In this document: one piece after another, positions 1-11,221 of the stretch
Layout: each line of letters opens with the position of its first letter
How positions within the stretch are numbered: position 1 is the stretch's first letter
From: Rhabditophanes sp. KR3021
Taxonomy: Eukaryota > Nematoda > Chromadorea > Rhabditida > Alloionematidae
Assembly: GCA_963281155.1 (NCBI GenBank)
Contig: CAUJLY010000001.1
Span: forward strand, 4,278,001-4,342,000
Direction: 5' to 3'
Length of the DNA stretch: 64,000 bases
The notes under the pieces: model-generated
Seen by the model: the letters and a program-made list of their open reading frames with translations, nothing else
The model's database searches: none
What the model was told of the DNA's origin: nothing
Position numbers and translations under genes: made by a program

Positions 1-2406
1 ACTCAGCCGTTGTCTCTTGTTTGAATCACGTTCGGAAGAATGGTCGGCAGTACTACGTTTACGGTCTGAACTGCCAGTCGAAAATTTATTATGATCATTC
101 TTTTTGCCCTGACCGTATGAATCCCGAGAATGTGATTGTCTGCTTACTGGAATGACTTTATATTTGCCGTCTTGGCCTGTTTTATCAATATCTTCAACAG
201 AAGCTTTGTTATACTTGTCAGAATCTTTTTCTGTAAATGTAATTGGTGCCTTTTCAGTCTTATTTCTGATTGGTGTAGTATCCGGACTTAATTCTTCAAG
301 TTGATCTGCCTTTTTAGGCCTTTCTTTGGAGTTTTTAGAATCATTAGATACTTTCAAGGGTGTTTTACTCTTTTCCGAAAATGTGATTGGAATACGCTCA
401 GTTCTATTTGCAACGGGTGTCGTATCTGGGCTTACTTCCACAGCACCTTGAATCTTCTTAAGTTTTTCGCGACGTTCGGATTCAGTTTCATTTTCAACCT
501 TTTTCTCTTCAACAATAACTTTAGCTTTTCTCTCTTCCTCCAATTTCTTATTTATAGCAGCTTGCTTAATTTTATTTTCTTTGTCCAGCTTAATTCTGTT
601 CCTCCGGCTTCCAAGTGACTCTAGGCATAACTTTTGAATCTCCTTTCCACGGGACTTTAAATTTGAATCTTCATTAACTAGTAGATACTCTAGCATGACA
701 GTCATTACCAGGTTGATGCCATATTTTTTACTCTTTAATGATGGGTGAAAAATATCCATGCATTTAGATTTATCGAACATTTTGTCCATGATGTGTGTTG
801 GAGTTGATTTCTTTTCAAGTGTTTTTATGAAAGAGTCGTAGTCATAAAGTTTGGCTTTTTCAGGATAATTTTCTTTAAAACATTCTAGAACCATGGAAAT
901 CAATTCAAACTCTGGGAAAAGGCCATTAATCTTAAGATACACATATTCAATGTTTCTAAACTCTTGTGTAATGTCCTCCACTTTTAGCGATTCTTCAATA
1001 GCATCGCAAATGTTGTAATAGGCTTTTATAAGATCTCCAGCATGATCCCCGCGATTTGCTTTGGACCAGTCTTCCAGCGAAGGTGAATTTGCATGTGTAG
1101 CTAATTGACTTCTTGACAAATTAACTGAATTCATTAGTTCACAGTTAAACATTTTTTGTTCGTTCTTAACACTTTCTTCTATCAATTTGCGCTTTTCAGC
1201 CTTTTCCTTGACAGAAATAGGCTTGATAGTAATTTTCGCTTTTTTGCACTCATCATTGATAAAGTTTGTGATCAATTCGTAACCAGTATTACCCATAAAC
1301 ACTAACAAGTAGTTTTTTATCAGATTTTTGATTTTGTCAAAAAAGGGCTTTATTTTATCATCTGCAATTTGAGGATGAGTGTTGACCCAGGAGTATATCA
1401 AAGTAACTGCACTGTTGACATTTGAAATACATTTAAACCAAGTTCCTCCAACTGTTATCGAATCATTGGGATTGAAATGAGCCAAAGTAAATTGCATGAA
1501 CATTTTTTCACGTTGTTCCTTGCTTGGTGGTGTAAGTAGCATCAAATGTGAGAAGAAATCTTTAATCAGCCAATACCAACTCTTAATTTCACGTTCGGAA
1601 GTTTGATTTAAAATGGTATTTTCATGTTTGAGAAAGATTTCTACAAATTGCAAATACAGCATCTTGTAATTTTCAAGGGAAGAGGTGTCTGTTATTACAT
1701 TTGGCTTATGTTTGACATCACATTGACTTGCAAGACCTTTAAATGGATGCAAAGCAGTTTGCAATTTGTTCTGATCCATAAACGGCAACTCTTGCAATTT
1801 CGTAAATGTTGCAAAACATTGATGGTTTGAAGGAAAACTTATCAAAATTATTTTGTTCAACTCATTCATGAAATGACCATTATTTAAGTATGAGTATTCA
1901 GATATGTTCTGCAATCTATTAATAATCATAATCAATTTGGCTTGAAAAGAAAGTTCACCACACTCTTGATATCGCAGGTCTGAAGACAGGAGAGATAGAG
2001 GTTTGAGCAACGCGCCAGAATATTTAGATGGGATAATATCAATAACATAATAAAAGAATTCAAAGGGAGCTGTTAAATTTTTAAATTTGTTTTTACGAAT
2101 TACTTCAATAAAGTGTTTGAATCCCCAGATAATATACTCTTCTAATGTTTGATGATCACAATTCAGAGCCAGTTTAGCTAGATGGCAAATAATTTTTGCC
2201 AAATTACACTCACCAATATCTTCACGCATTTCTTCTGTCATTGTCCTAAAATAATTAAATAAATAAACGTCATGGATAATTTAACTAATTAATAACAAAC
2301 AACTACAATCATTTTAAACTTACTCAAAATAGACAATATTGTTCAGGATATCATTGCTAAAAGCTAAAGCTTGTTCCTTCAAGGAGTCCAACTGAATAGA
2401 TGCCAT
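1..2406 (-). CDS. Uncharacterised protein, C-terminus cut by window edge
   Basis: I do not recognise this protein. A short first exon (2406-2324, starting MASIQLDS) joins a long second exon (2245-1) across an 78 bp intron with GTAAG and TTTTAG ends, and the frame stays open to the window edge. The first ~500 residues look helical and globular. The rest is charged and low in complexity, with runs such as KKLEEEKRKAK, and ends in Ser/Arg-rich sequence (SHSRDSYGQG, SERDSNKRQR), which would suit a nuclear or RNA-associated protein. A motif of about 20 residues built on SPDTTP...N.TE..PITF.EK occurs twice in the tail. A donor at about 2465 and the acceptor TTATTAG at about 2418 suggest a 5' UTR intron. 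An in-frame stop upstream supports the chosen ATG. Confidence 0.7.
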
Positions 2407-3154
2407 AGTAAGATTGTCTAATAATTTATTGTTAATATACAAATGATGTAGATCATTTAAACTTACGTTTTTATAAAGCTGTTTTTAAAATGCTTTCCTT
2501 GGTATTGGAAGACAGTTTCTTCATAAATGGACAAATTATCCAGTGTAGATTAAACTTTTGAACAACGTTTTTTTGGATATGCATTCTCGTATCAGGATAC
2601 CAACATGTTTTAAAAGCAACAAAGATTAATGCACTGCAATTATTATATATGCAAATGTATAGTAACATACAATTATTTAAATCAAAATATAGTTGGTCCT
2701 TTGCACTTAAAAATAAAAAAGCAACGCATGGTTAAAAAGTAACAATTGTTTATATAGTAATTGCAATAATCTATTTGTAATATGTTAACCTCCATTTAAT
2801 TGGCACCAGATCACACCATAATATTATTTTTGTTGGTGTCATTATTTGTTAAATATTTGGGGGTTCTTCCAATTAAAAGTTTCTTAAATTGATCAAATTA
2901 TATAAAATAAATTATTTTTTGACAAATGAATGATTACTTTTACAATTTTGAATTTACGAAGTTGTTATTTCATTTGAACTTGAAAATATGTTTTTGAAAT
3001 TGTTACCTTCAGACTCGTTTATTATGTAATTTGTCAGTTAATAGAATTTTGATCATTTTAAAATATTTAATATGAAATAATCAAGTTAATTTAGTAATGA
3101 CTCATATAAATGCGTCTTCATGAAATACAATAAATAAATGATTACTCAAATTCT
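2407..3154. other. Intergenic, AT-rich
   Basis: This is probably the 5' UTR and promoter of the gene at 1-2406. A minus-strand ORF of 65 codons (2668-2471) follows an acceptor-like TTGCAG and precedes a GTAAGT donor, so it may be part of a 5' exon. I see no recognisable protein in it. The rest holds nothing I can identify. Confidence 0.4.
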
Positions 3155-3878
3155 TTATAAAGTTTTTACGGTTGTATTTGAAACATTATGAATTGATCTT
3201 GATGTATTTAAAGGCGTTGGAGCAATAACGATATTTGCTGAAGCTATTATTGATGCAGTTACAACCTGAACTGGGAATGGAGTTGTAGTTGTACATGGTT
3301 CATACTTGTTGTTATCCAAGTCTGCCTTTTGTGGTAAAGATACATTTTTCCATTCTTGAACTCCGAAGCCGCCGACTGGTCCAATTTGACCACATGAGTT
3401 GATTCTTAACGTATTCTCTTCAACCATTCCGGCCAATAAATACTCTTCTCCTGGAACTAAATCTTCAATTCCACAAACTCCTGAATTTGAAGCAGTAATA
3501 ATTGCTTTGGGTAATTGATTTTTAAGGTCATGTGATGTTTTATATATTTTAACATGTTCAACGTAATAGTTTACGTCCATCATTTGAGCTGCAATACTTG
3601 GATCTAAAACACCAAAATTGGCACCACCATTATTTGTACCCGTTTGTTGAGGAATAGGGGTAAGTGTTTTTTTGATTATTTTTACACGCGAAACTGAAAA
3701 ATGAAATAATCAAATGTTACAAATATTAAAAAGTATTTAAAATATCAATATTACCCCAACCAGCGTTGCAATAGTTTTGTTTTGGTGTTCCAGCAAAACA
3801 AGAACATGCAAAGGCAATTCCACTGCATATGCCCAGAACTAGGAAAATATAAAAAATAGTCTTGTGACAAAAATTCAT
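3155..3878 (-). CDS. Secreted TIMP-like (netrin/NTR domain) protein
   Basis: Two exons (3878-3755 and 3693-3155) give about 220 residues. The protein starts with a signal peptide (MNFCHKTIFYIFLVLG...) followed at once by CSCFAGTPKQNYCNAGW. That is the CxC...P....FCNA signature with which TIMP N-termini begin, in the part that contacts metalloproteases. Later segments also fit the NTR fold: Y.VEHVKIYK, SGVCGIEDL, GEEYLLAGMVEENTLRINSCG and an EW pair. The tail is Thr/Pro-rich and lacks the extra TIMP C-terminal domain, as in nematode single-domain TIMPs. The likely role is an extracellular protease inhibitor or matrix regulator; inhibition itself is inferred. Confidence 0.82.
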
Positions 3879-4596
3879 GATCTATTGAAAGTACTTAAAA
3901 TATATTATCACCAAAGTATATATTATGAACAACGTAATACCGATTCGTCAATTTATACATATAACATATTAATAGATATTCTTGTTATCCTAACTTACTT
4001 TGAAAACGATTAGCACTCACATTCACAAAATCGTTACCACTCACTTTCAAAAGATGTTCTAACTTTAACACTCTTGTGTCACATGAATAGAAATGACGTT
4101 AACTTAAGTGTTTAAAATAGCTACTAAGATTAATATTTATTTAATGTATAAAACGGCTTCTAACGACGTCTCGATGTAGTAATGTTTTGTTTAATACTCT
4201 GCATAATTGTGTATAATATTTATAAACAAGCATATTTGACAAATATATCAATAATGAATCATCAAGGCTACGCGCAACTACATAATCAAGTATACAAAAC
4301 ATTAAATATAATATTTCCTTTTTGATCAGCATACAACAGTTTCAAAATAGCCGGTCTTTTGTGGAAACAAAATTGAAACTCAAAGAGAACGCTTTCTCTA
4401 CTTTCAAATTAAATAATACATGATAACATTTAATAATACATTGGTAATATATAAGGATCATGCATAATGATAATAAATAGCCTTGAGTCGCAATATTTGT
4501 ATTGGATATCAAAAGACTTTAAGTGGACTATTCTCTAAAATCCTTATAATAAAAATGGATTTCTTTACTGACCATTTGATTAAAATATACCTTGAA
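3879..4596. other. Divergent intergenic region
   Basis: This lies between the TIMP-like gene (minus) and the MAM-like gene (plus), so it probably holds both promoters. An imperfect direct repeat of about 21 bp occurs at 4006-4050 (AAAACGATTAGCACTCACAT and a diverged second unit with CGTTACCACTCACTTTC). A 63-codon minus ORF at 4332-4141 looks accidental. Confidence 0.4.
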
Positions 4597-7500
4597 ATGG
4601 ATACTTTCCTTACTATATTGTTGTTATTTTATTTATCTCCAGCTAACAACGCATGTTTTCCTGGTTTGGAACATTTGCAAAGCCAATTAAGAAGCTTGCA
4701 ACGTAAGTCTATTTTGTTACAAATGAATTAAAAGTGCGTTTAGAAAAACTTGGTGGGGACATTGAAGTGGATCTTTCATTAACGTCTATTCCACTAATTA
4801 AGTATAGAAATCCAGCCATTCCAAATCCCTACATATCAAGGGCATGTGATTTAAATTGTGATGCGTTTGATGCAACGGGAATGGTGCCGTGTAAATGGAG
4901 TAATGAAATGAATAAAGAATGCGAACCTTTTTGTGGAGATCAACTTGATTTCATAAGAGCCAAAAATTCATGGGGACGAGAAGAATCTATGACTATATTC
5001 GGAACAGACGTAACTGCATCAAGGTATTACATCTTAGCAGGAACTGATAAAAAACAACATCCACTAGGTGAGAATAAGCTTTTCCTATTATCATTGCGTA
5101 ATATAAGTAGTTGAATTTTGTTAAATTTGCACCTTCATTTAAATAATTTCAATGCTTGTCGACTTGAGGCAAAATACATATCAAGCATTAGAATGTCATG
5201 TATTAATTTTAAAAATAATTTAAAATACTCAAACAAGTATTTTATTAATATTTCTGAGAAAAAATTCTATAATACTAATATTTTTGTTTATTCTAGGTAA
5301 GAAATGAAAAATTTATTAAATTAAATTGGGATACAGAATGGATTAAACAGGTTTACAAAAAGCTGTAGTTACACGATCATTAACATTTAAAAAGTCTTGT
5401 AAAATCATCCCAGCAACTTGATCGTTCAGTTCTGGATACATAGGATAAACTGGTTTAAATGATTTTGTTCCACATTCAACATTGGTGTTGACATCTCTGA
5501 AGTAGTCAATGAATATAGCTTCAATGTTCTCAGCTATCGTTCTTCAGGCATAATTCATTTCCAGGGCAACAAATTCACCATGACTATTGTGGATGGCCTT
5601 TCTTTCCTGTCAAATTTAGATCCAATTCGCCAGCTCTTTTGTAATCACCATTATGATTAGATATTCTGTCATTCATATCTAATGTCTCATCGATGTAGAA
5701 TACAAGTTTCCCAGCATCAGCAAGAGACATGTCATAATCTTTGACTCAAACATAATATACACGTCGCATTCTTTGGTTCATTCAGGCACGGTCATTTTCT
5801 CCAATTCATGCTTGATTAAAGCAGCACCTTTTGTACGATTGAATTCTACTGCTGCATCGAATGGTTCTTGACAACCCGTTCTTTTCTGTGAACGTTAAGA
5901 CATGTTGCATTCTCAAATACACCTCACTCCTCACGTCGATGATTAGTTTCTATTTTTGCATATTTATCCAATTCTTTAATGGTTTGAACAGTGAATAAGT
6001 TTAATGTTTCATCTGTAACCATTCCAAGGCCTAAGTTTGTGGCATTCTTGGTCGCCACAATTAGACATCTCTCAATCATTGCAGCGTACCTTCCAGAGAG
6101 CCCATCAAAACATAACACTTTAACGTGATGTCCTTACTTTCAAAATCTTCCCAACTTTTGTAGATATATTGAATTTTCTAGACTTCGCGTTTTTAGCTCC
6201 TCTTCTATGCTCTCTAAATCTGCGTTTCTTGTCACTAGTCGTGCCGATGTAGAACACATCCTCGTTCTTGTCAACAAAACAGTACACATTATATTTTTCT
6301 GTGGAGATCTTTCCATTTCCCAAGCTTGAACAGATTCTTCATATTATATTCTAAATAGTCGATGTACACCTTCATTCTCCCAGCTTAGCAATCTTCTCTC
6401 TTTCAACATCCAAATATTGCGTTTGGCTTCTGTACATGTGAGTGTGTTCATGTGTGAAGTAGTCTTGCGTTTAAATGGACAATAACCGCATTTTCTTCGA
6501 ACTCATTCATGCTGTAGTTGCCTTTGGGAGAATAAGCTTTGAACAGTTGCCAGAACTCATTGCATGAGCCTTTAAGACAAGTTTTAGTACAGCATATGTA
6601 TTCGAAGTTGGGTTTTTAATTTTATGAATCAAATCACGTATATACTCCGAAGGCATAATTTTGCGTAAATATGATGAAACCCGACCATTGATAAATATGT
6701 TTGTTGCTCATTCATAGACCTTCCATATATCTTCAACGCTTTTTGAAACAAATCTAGATTTGTTTGACTTTCTTCATTGTTTGGAAACTCTTTAGCTTTC
6801 ATAATGAAATGAATAAGACCTCGGTAAGCATCTTTATCTCCATCAATAAAGTCTGGCATTGAAGAACATCTGATAATATATGACATAGCTTTTGACGATT
6901 TCAAAAACGCCTCCTTAAATACTGGGTCGACTAAGGAGGCTGCTTTGTTTTAAAAGTATCAATTGCTGATTTAGTGACAAATAAGAATGCTGCAACTTTC
7001 CATTAGTCAAGCCGAAAGTTTGAAATTCCGGCATATCACCCCACAATTTCATGGCATCTACATCTGATGGGGGTTGGTGAAGCTTTTTAGACAAAACCTC
7101 ATAAAATTCAGTCCTCTCATGAATTGTTTGATTAAAATTGGCATGAGTGGTGATGTTCTGACTGTTCAAATTCATTGTTCTTAAAATAACTCATCAGCAT
7201 GTGCTCAATCATTGGCTTTGGCACTGAAGCAGTTTCTTCTTCATCTACAACTATTAAAAATCTAATTAACACATTGTTTATTAATTCATCTATTAAAATG
7301 AGTACTTTAAGGATCTGCGATGCTAGTTTCTCACCCGATAGCTTGTCAAGAAGGTGACGGTCAATTTGCGTTTAGATATTGGACGTCTCCTGGAGTTTAT
7401 ATAAATGTTTGCACTAGAAGACTTGGCGAAGGAACAAAAAATTTTATGTGGTGTTCCGGAAATGTAACTGTTGGAGATCCTGGACCGATTAATTTAATGA

Positions 7501-9151
7501 TAGCGGGAAGTATAATGGTTCCATTTGAGATAGTGATAATTGCTCGTGGTTTTAATTTTGACGCATTCGGGCAAACAGGAGGTACTAAAAAACAAAAACA
7601 CAAAATATATTTATTAGAAAATATAAATATGACTAAAATTTAGTGGCGATTAGATCTTTAAGCACAAACATTTTATCAATCAAAAGTTGGCCTATTAATT
7701 TAGCATTAGCAGGAGAGAGCTTGTAAATTTCTTCCATGGTGCATTTCCCATGATCCACGTTCTTAACTTGACGACCAAAGTACTCAATTAAAACATACTC
7801 CGAGTTCTCTGCCAATTTTTTTGTAGGTATAACCATCTTGACAACAATTGTTTTATGTTTGGAACCATCTAGCTCCTTGGTGTCGTTAATGTCTTTCATC
7901 AGTTCTTGTTTCCTGGAAAAGACGTGGTTACCATTAACACGAGATTTGTACCTGCATGAGTGATCGATCATTCTTCCTTAAAGATGTGGCTTTTTTGGAT
8001 CAGACGCAGAATCCCCTACGTAGTAAGCGGCCTTGATAAAATCTTCCAAAGTCCATTCATTGAAGGGCTCGCTGATATTCCTTGGGTCGAGGAAGGGTAC
8101 ATGTAAGCTAGGGTCTGTGCATTGAGTTGGTTGATGCCTGACGATACTTGAGAAGAGTTTCCATCTCATCAAAGTTTTTGCTGGACTCCTGTACTTCTTT
8201 GAATAATTGCTCGCATTCCCTTCCTTGATAATGTTGTGACAACCATCCAAAACTGGACTGAACTCCGTGACACCACTTACTTTGAAGTAACATATCTTAA
8301 CCAGAGTAGTTATTTTAAAACATTCCAAAATACGCATAATAAAATTGATAATATTGGGTTGGATGCAAAGGCATGGCCAATTGACCTTTGGAAAGTATTT
8401 ACTCAATGCCAAACAATTTAGTCTATATTTCAAGATAATCTTCTTCCAACCACTAAAAAGATATTTTCTTGACCCGAAATTTGGCCATGCCTTTAAATCC
8501 AACCCAATAAACATAATCTATTTCATTTCCAAAACAATCATTAACAACGATGACTTTACAGGAATAGTTATTTTGGATGATCTTATATATAGTGCGCCTT
8601 CAGTTCAGAGATGCCGGAATATTCCTCATTTTGATCCCCCGCCAAAATTGCATCATGAAGCATGTTTGATGCTAAATTGTGGATTTGAAGAAACCGAAGA
8701 ATGTACTAGTCATATCAAAACATCTGGCTTTAGGAGGGATCCCGGTGTTGCTCCTCTGGGAAATTTACACACCGGCATTCGTACTCCTTATAAAGCGAGT
8801 TTTGCGTATGTTCGCGGACCTGGTACGAAGTCTATGAAGATTCGGAATGTAAACATAAATCGGCAAGTATCTTTAGAATTTTGTTTGTATGCTCCCAGCA
8901 ACGGTACTGATCTTGTTGTGAAAGCCGATATCGAAGGTTTTAATACCACTCAATTATTTAGCAGCGAAAATATAGACCATTCCACTCACAATTGGCAGTG
9001 TCAGAGACTTGTTATTCATCCTGCTTTATACAAATCACTAGAATTTATCGGTAAAAAACTCCCTAATCAGTACTCATATCTGGCTATTGACGGTTTAAAA
9101 GTGTTCGATCCTATTACCGGACAAGACCTATGTGAGCAAGCACCTAATTAA
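4597..9151 (+). CDS. Secreted protein with two MAM-like domains
   Basis: Four exons keep frame: 4597-4702, 4735-5067, 7312-7581 and 8562-9151, giving about 432 residues. I chose the second ATG because MDTFLTILLLFYLSPANNAC is a good signal peptide; an in-frame ATG lies at 4555. Two repeats of the same layout follow. Each opens with a Cys pair (CDLNCDAFD; CLMLNCGFEE), continues through a W/F-rich beta-sandwich, and ends in a strand such as GGIVILDDLIYS or YLAIDGLKVFD, as in MAM-type adhesion domains. No membrane segment follows, so the protein is probably secreted. Intron 1 is only 32 bp. Introns 2 (2.2 kb) and 3 (1.0 kb) are swollen by antisense endonuclease relics and a foldback element, yet the flanking exons look intact. 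AATAAA lies near 9259. Confidence 0.75.
5343..7260 (-). pseudogene. Decayed GIY-YIG endonuclease sequence (relic A), two nuclease domains
   Basis: This sits in intron 2 of the MAM-like gene, antisense to it. Coding-like segments appear in several minus frames. An N-terminal part runs from VDEEETASVPKPMIEH through WGDMPEFQTFGLTNG and KVAAFLFVTKSAIDTFK. A Cys-rich stretch with C.KTCLKGSC follows. The first GIY-YIG domain (6323-5924) has YNVYCFVD, FYIGTTSDKKRRFREH and, after a one-base shift at about 6120, AAMIERCL with the expected Glu and KNATNLG with the Asn. A second, poorer domain (about 5900-5343) shows DAGKLVFYIDET and NIEAIFIDYFRDVNTN. Several frameshifts and in-frame stops mark it as broken. 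Family assignment rests on motif order; it most resembles the LEM-3/ANKLE1 branch. Confidence 0.68.
7633..8300 (-). pseudogene. Decayed LEM-3/ANKLE1-like GIY-YIG sequence (relic B)
   Basis: This lies in intron 3 of the MAM-like gene, antisense. Read across three frames it gives HVPFLDPRN, then LEDFIKAAYYVGDSASDPKK, then VVKMVIPTKKLAENSEYVLI, EYFGRQVKNVDHGKC and a helical end (LIGQLLIDKMFVLKDLI). This matches the ANKLE1/LEM-3 nuclease order: LDPR strand, F...FYVGKG, valine-rich strand, catalytic Glu and Asn. Shifts are needed near 8200, 8110 and 7975. The last 60 residues are clearly related to relic D at 21.7 kb: both carry EYFG.QVKNVDHGKC followed by YKLS.......I..L.I.KMF. Confidence 0.66.
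8353..8508. repeat. Foldback element with 28 bp terminal inverted repeats
   Basis: The arms at 8353-8380 and 8481-8508 are inverted copies that differ at 2 of 28 positions; both begin ATTGGGTTGGAT and end AAAGGCATGGCCAA. The 100 bp between them carries weaker complementarity. This is the size and form of a MITE-like foldback. I see no convincing target-site duplication. It lies inside intron 3 of the MAM-like gene, just beyond relic B. Confidence 0.7.
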
Positions 9152-9942
9152 ACAAACAAAGATAACCCAACTTAAATTTATAGTAGACTCATCATTAAAC
9201 ACGATTTCATATTTATTGTTTGTATATTCTGGTTATTGTCAAACAGTTTAATTTATTAAATAAAAACTTTCATCCTTTGTAAACCATAAACGAAAATTGA
9301 GACATTGTTAATAAACCATTTTGATTTAACCAAACTGCAATCAAATACTTTACTTAAAAAAATAAATAATTCTATGACAAAATATGTGAAAATGCAGGAA
9401 TGTTAGCATAAATTAAGTTTATTTGCTGTTTTTCGGAAAATTAGAAGGTGAATATAATAAAACAATAATGATATGTACTTATATATTCATTTTTATAAAA
9501 TCGACACAGATCGTTTCTTAGAAAGCGAGAAAATAAATCTGGCTCAATACTAAAAAATAAATTAACCATAAAGAAATCAACAACGTAAACTCAATTTTCG
9601 ATTCTGTTTGATGGTTTTTGGCATATTTATTTACAAATTTACAATGAATTATTTTTTGCGTTGATTTCAACATTTTTATTTAAAAAATATTTGCTATTAA
9701 TATTATTTGCACCTTCCAGTTGACTTTAGAATACTCGATCAATCATGGCTAATAATATTATAATGCGAACCACACTGCAAAATATAAAATAATTTAAGTG
9801 TATATACATTCATAGTTGCATGGTTGAAACTGACACATTAATTTCTGCATGTGGGTATAATAAACCTAGTAATCATAGTGATTGAGACACTTGAAATAGA
9901 TTGGGTGATATGTATTTATTTAGTCGTATTATATACAATAGG
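9152..9942. other. Convergent intergenic region
   Basis: This holds the 3' ends of the MAM-like gene (plus; AATAAA near 9259) and the small basic-protein gene (minus). It is very AT-rich and I see no other feature. Confidence 0.45.
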
Positions 9943-10295
9943 TCACTGTATTGGCAAGGAGCGTTGAGCTTGTGCCTTATTCCTCTCCCGTCTCTTGTCT
10001 TTACGTGTTTGACTTTTCGACAAAACCTTTGGTTCGTTGTTTACCTTTACGTGGATGATGATCGGCTTGTCTTCTTCTTCACTAAAATCACAATCAAAGT
10101 CATCTTTCTTGGCCTTGAAGAGAATGCTCTTCCCGGGTTTTGATTGCGATGCTACAAAACAGCCTTCATGATGACCTTTCTCGAAATACCTATAAAAAAT
10201 AGTCAAAAAATAGCCAACTTCTATTTTCCGAGATTTTACCTTACTTCTTCCAATTTGTCTTTCCATTGAACGAATTTGAAATGGTTTTTAGTCAT
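9943..10295 (-). CDS. Small basic protein of unknown function
   Basis: I do not recognise this gene. Two exons (10295-10240 and 10189-9943) join in frame across a 50 bp intron (GTAAAATC...TTATAG) to give 100 residues, starting MTKNHFKFVQWKDKLEEVRY. The middle carries an acidic run (DDFDCDFSEEEDK) and the C-terminal third is very basic (TRKDKRRERNKAQAQR), which would suit a nuclear or nucleolar protein. There is no signal peptide or membrane segment. Support comes from the clean splice and the ATG start. Confidence 0.55.
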
Positions 10296-10930
10296 ATTAA
10301 AAAATAAATACTCTTCTAGCGATCAATTTTGGAACAAGAAGGCTTTTGACTAATGTACATTTGACCTAATTGCACTCAAGGTCAAGTGAGGCGATTGTGA
10401 TGTTTACAAATTTAAAAGCAAAAATAAATCAAAAAAGTAATTTTATCAGAAGATGATATCAAAGCTTTCCCCTATCAAAACAACTTTTCTGCTGATTAAA
10501 GTATTATTGTTATTCAAATGGACACGTCATTGGACGGATGTTAATTACAACTATAGTTACAGGAAAAATTTTATTTTCACATTCTTAAATGCATAAATAA
10601 TAACCACAAGTTTAACTTGTTAGCAGAAGATAATTAAACAATTGGAAAAAATTAAATTTATTTCAAAATTTTCATTTGTATGTGTATTTGATTTATGTCA
10701 GTTGGATATTCCTTTATTCTTTTGAGACATTGTCTCTATTTTATTATGTGTGTCGATTGTGCACTCCTCTTTCAAAGCGTTTTTTGTCAATATTCAAATT
10801 TTAAGCCTTTGGTTAAAGAGACGAAAGCCCAATGTTTGAATATATTCCACATAAAATTTGAACACGTCGACATTAAAATGGTGGAGCTACTAGAGTATAG
10901 TAGGATGGCGTTAATGTTGAGTCGTCGTTG

Positions 10931-10938
10931 TGACGTGG
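10931..10938 (+). promoter_or_regulatory. XBP1/ATF6-type UPR element (TGACGTGG)
   Basis: TGACGTGG lies about 285 bp upstream of the BiP start. It matches the TGACGTG core bound by XBP1/ATF6 in unfolded-protein-response promoters. The assignment rests on motif plus position. Confidence 0.5.
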
Positions 10939-11057
10939 CCTTATACAAACGAATATTTATTAGGCCAACCCTAATGCATAGGCCTTATTCATATAAGTTA
11001 GTCGTAGCTTTAGTAGATCGTCAATGTTATGGTTTGCCATTCACTCGTCATTTTTGT

Positions 11058-11080
11058 ATTGGCCTACGTGTGACACGTAG
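11058..11080. promoter_or_regulatory. ERSE-II-like motif overlapping an ACGTG palindrome
   Basis: ATTGGCCTACG at 11058-11068 differs by one base from the ERSE-II consensus ATTGG-N-CCACG. It runs into the near-perfect palindrome CTACGTGTGACACGTAG (11064-11080), which carries two inverted ACGTG cores. It is about 150 bp from the BiP ATG, where ER-stress elements are expected. Confidence 0.5.
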
Positions 11081-11221
11081 ACAACGGTGACAAAACATTT
11101 TGTAGCTTAAATAGAATATTATTTCATTCGTTTGACTATTCACATACCTTTACATTTCCTTTCTTAATCTATGTTTATGTATACTGCATAGTGTTTAATA
11201 ATTTAATATTATTTGTTTCAG

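Noticed and set aside
1..2406. THO-complex subunit identity for the first gene
   Set aside because: The charged C-terminus is suggestive, but no THOC1/THOC2 signature segments were found.
5343..8300. Reading the GIY-YIG relics as a Penelope-like retroelement
   Set aside because: No reverse-transcriptase motifs are visible in any frame nearby, and the LDPR/FYVG-type motifs fit LEM-3/ANKLE1 better than Penelope endonuclease.
10695..11090. Plus-strand ORF of 131 codons upstream of BiP
   Set aside because: It overlaps the BiP promoter with its UPR-type motifs, has unusual composition, shows no splice link to BiP and resembles no family.
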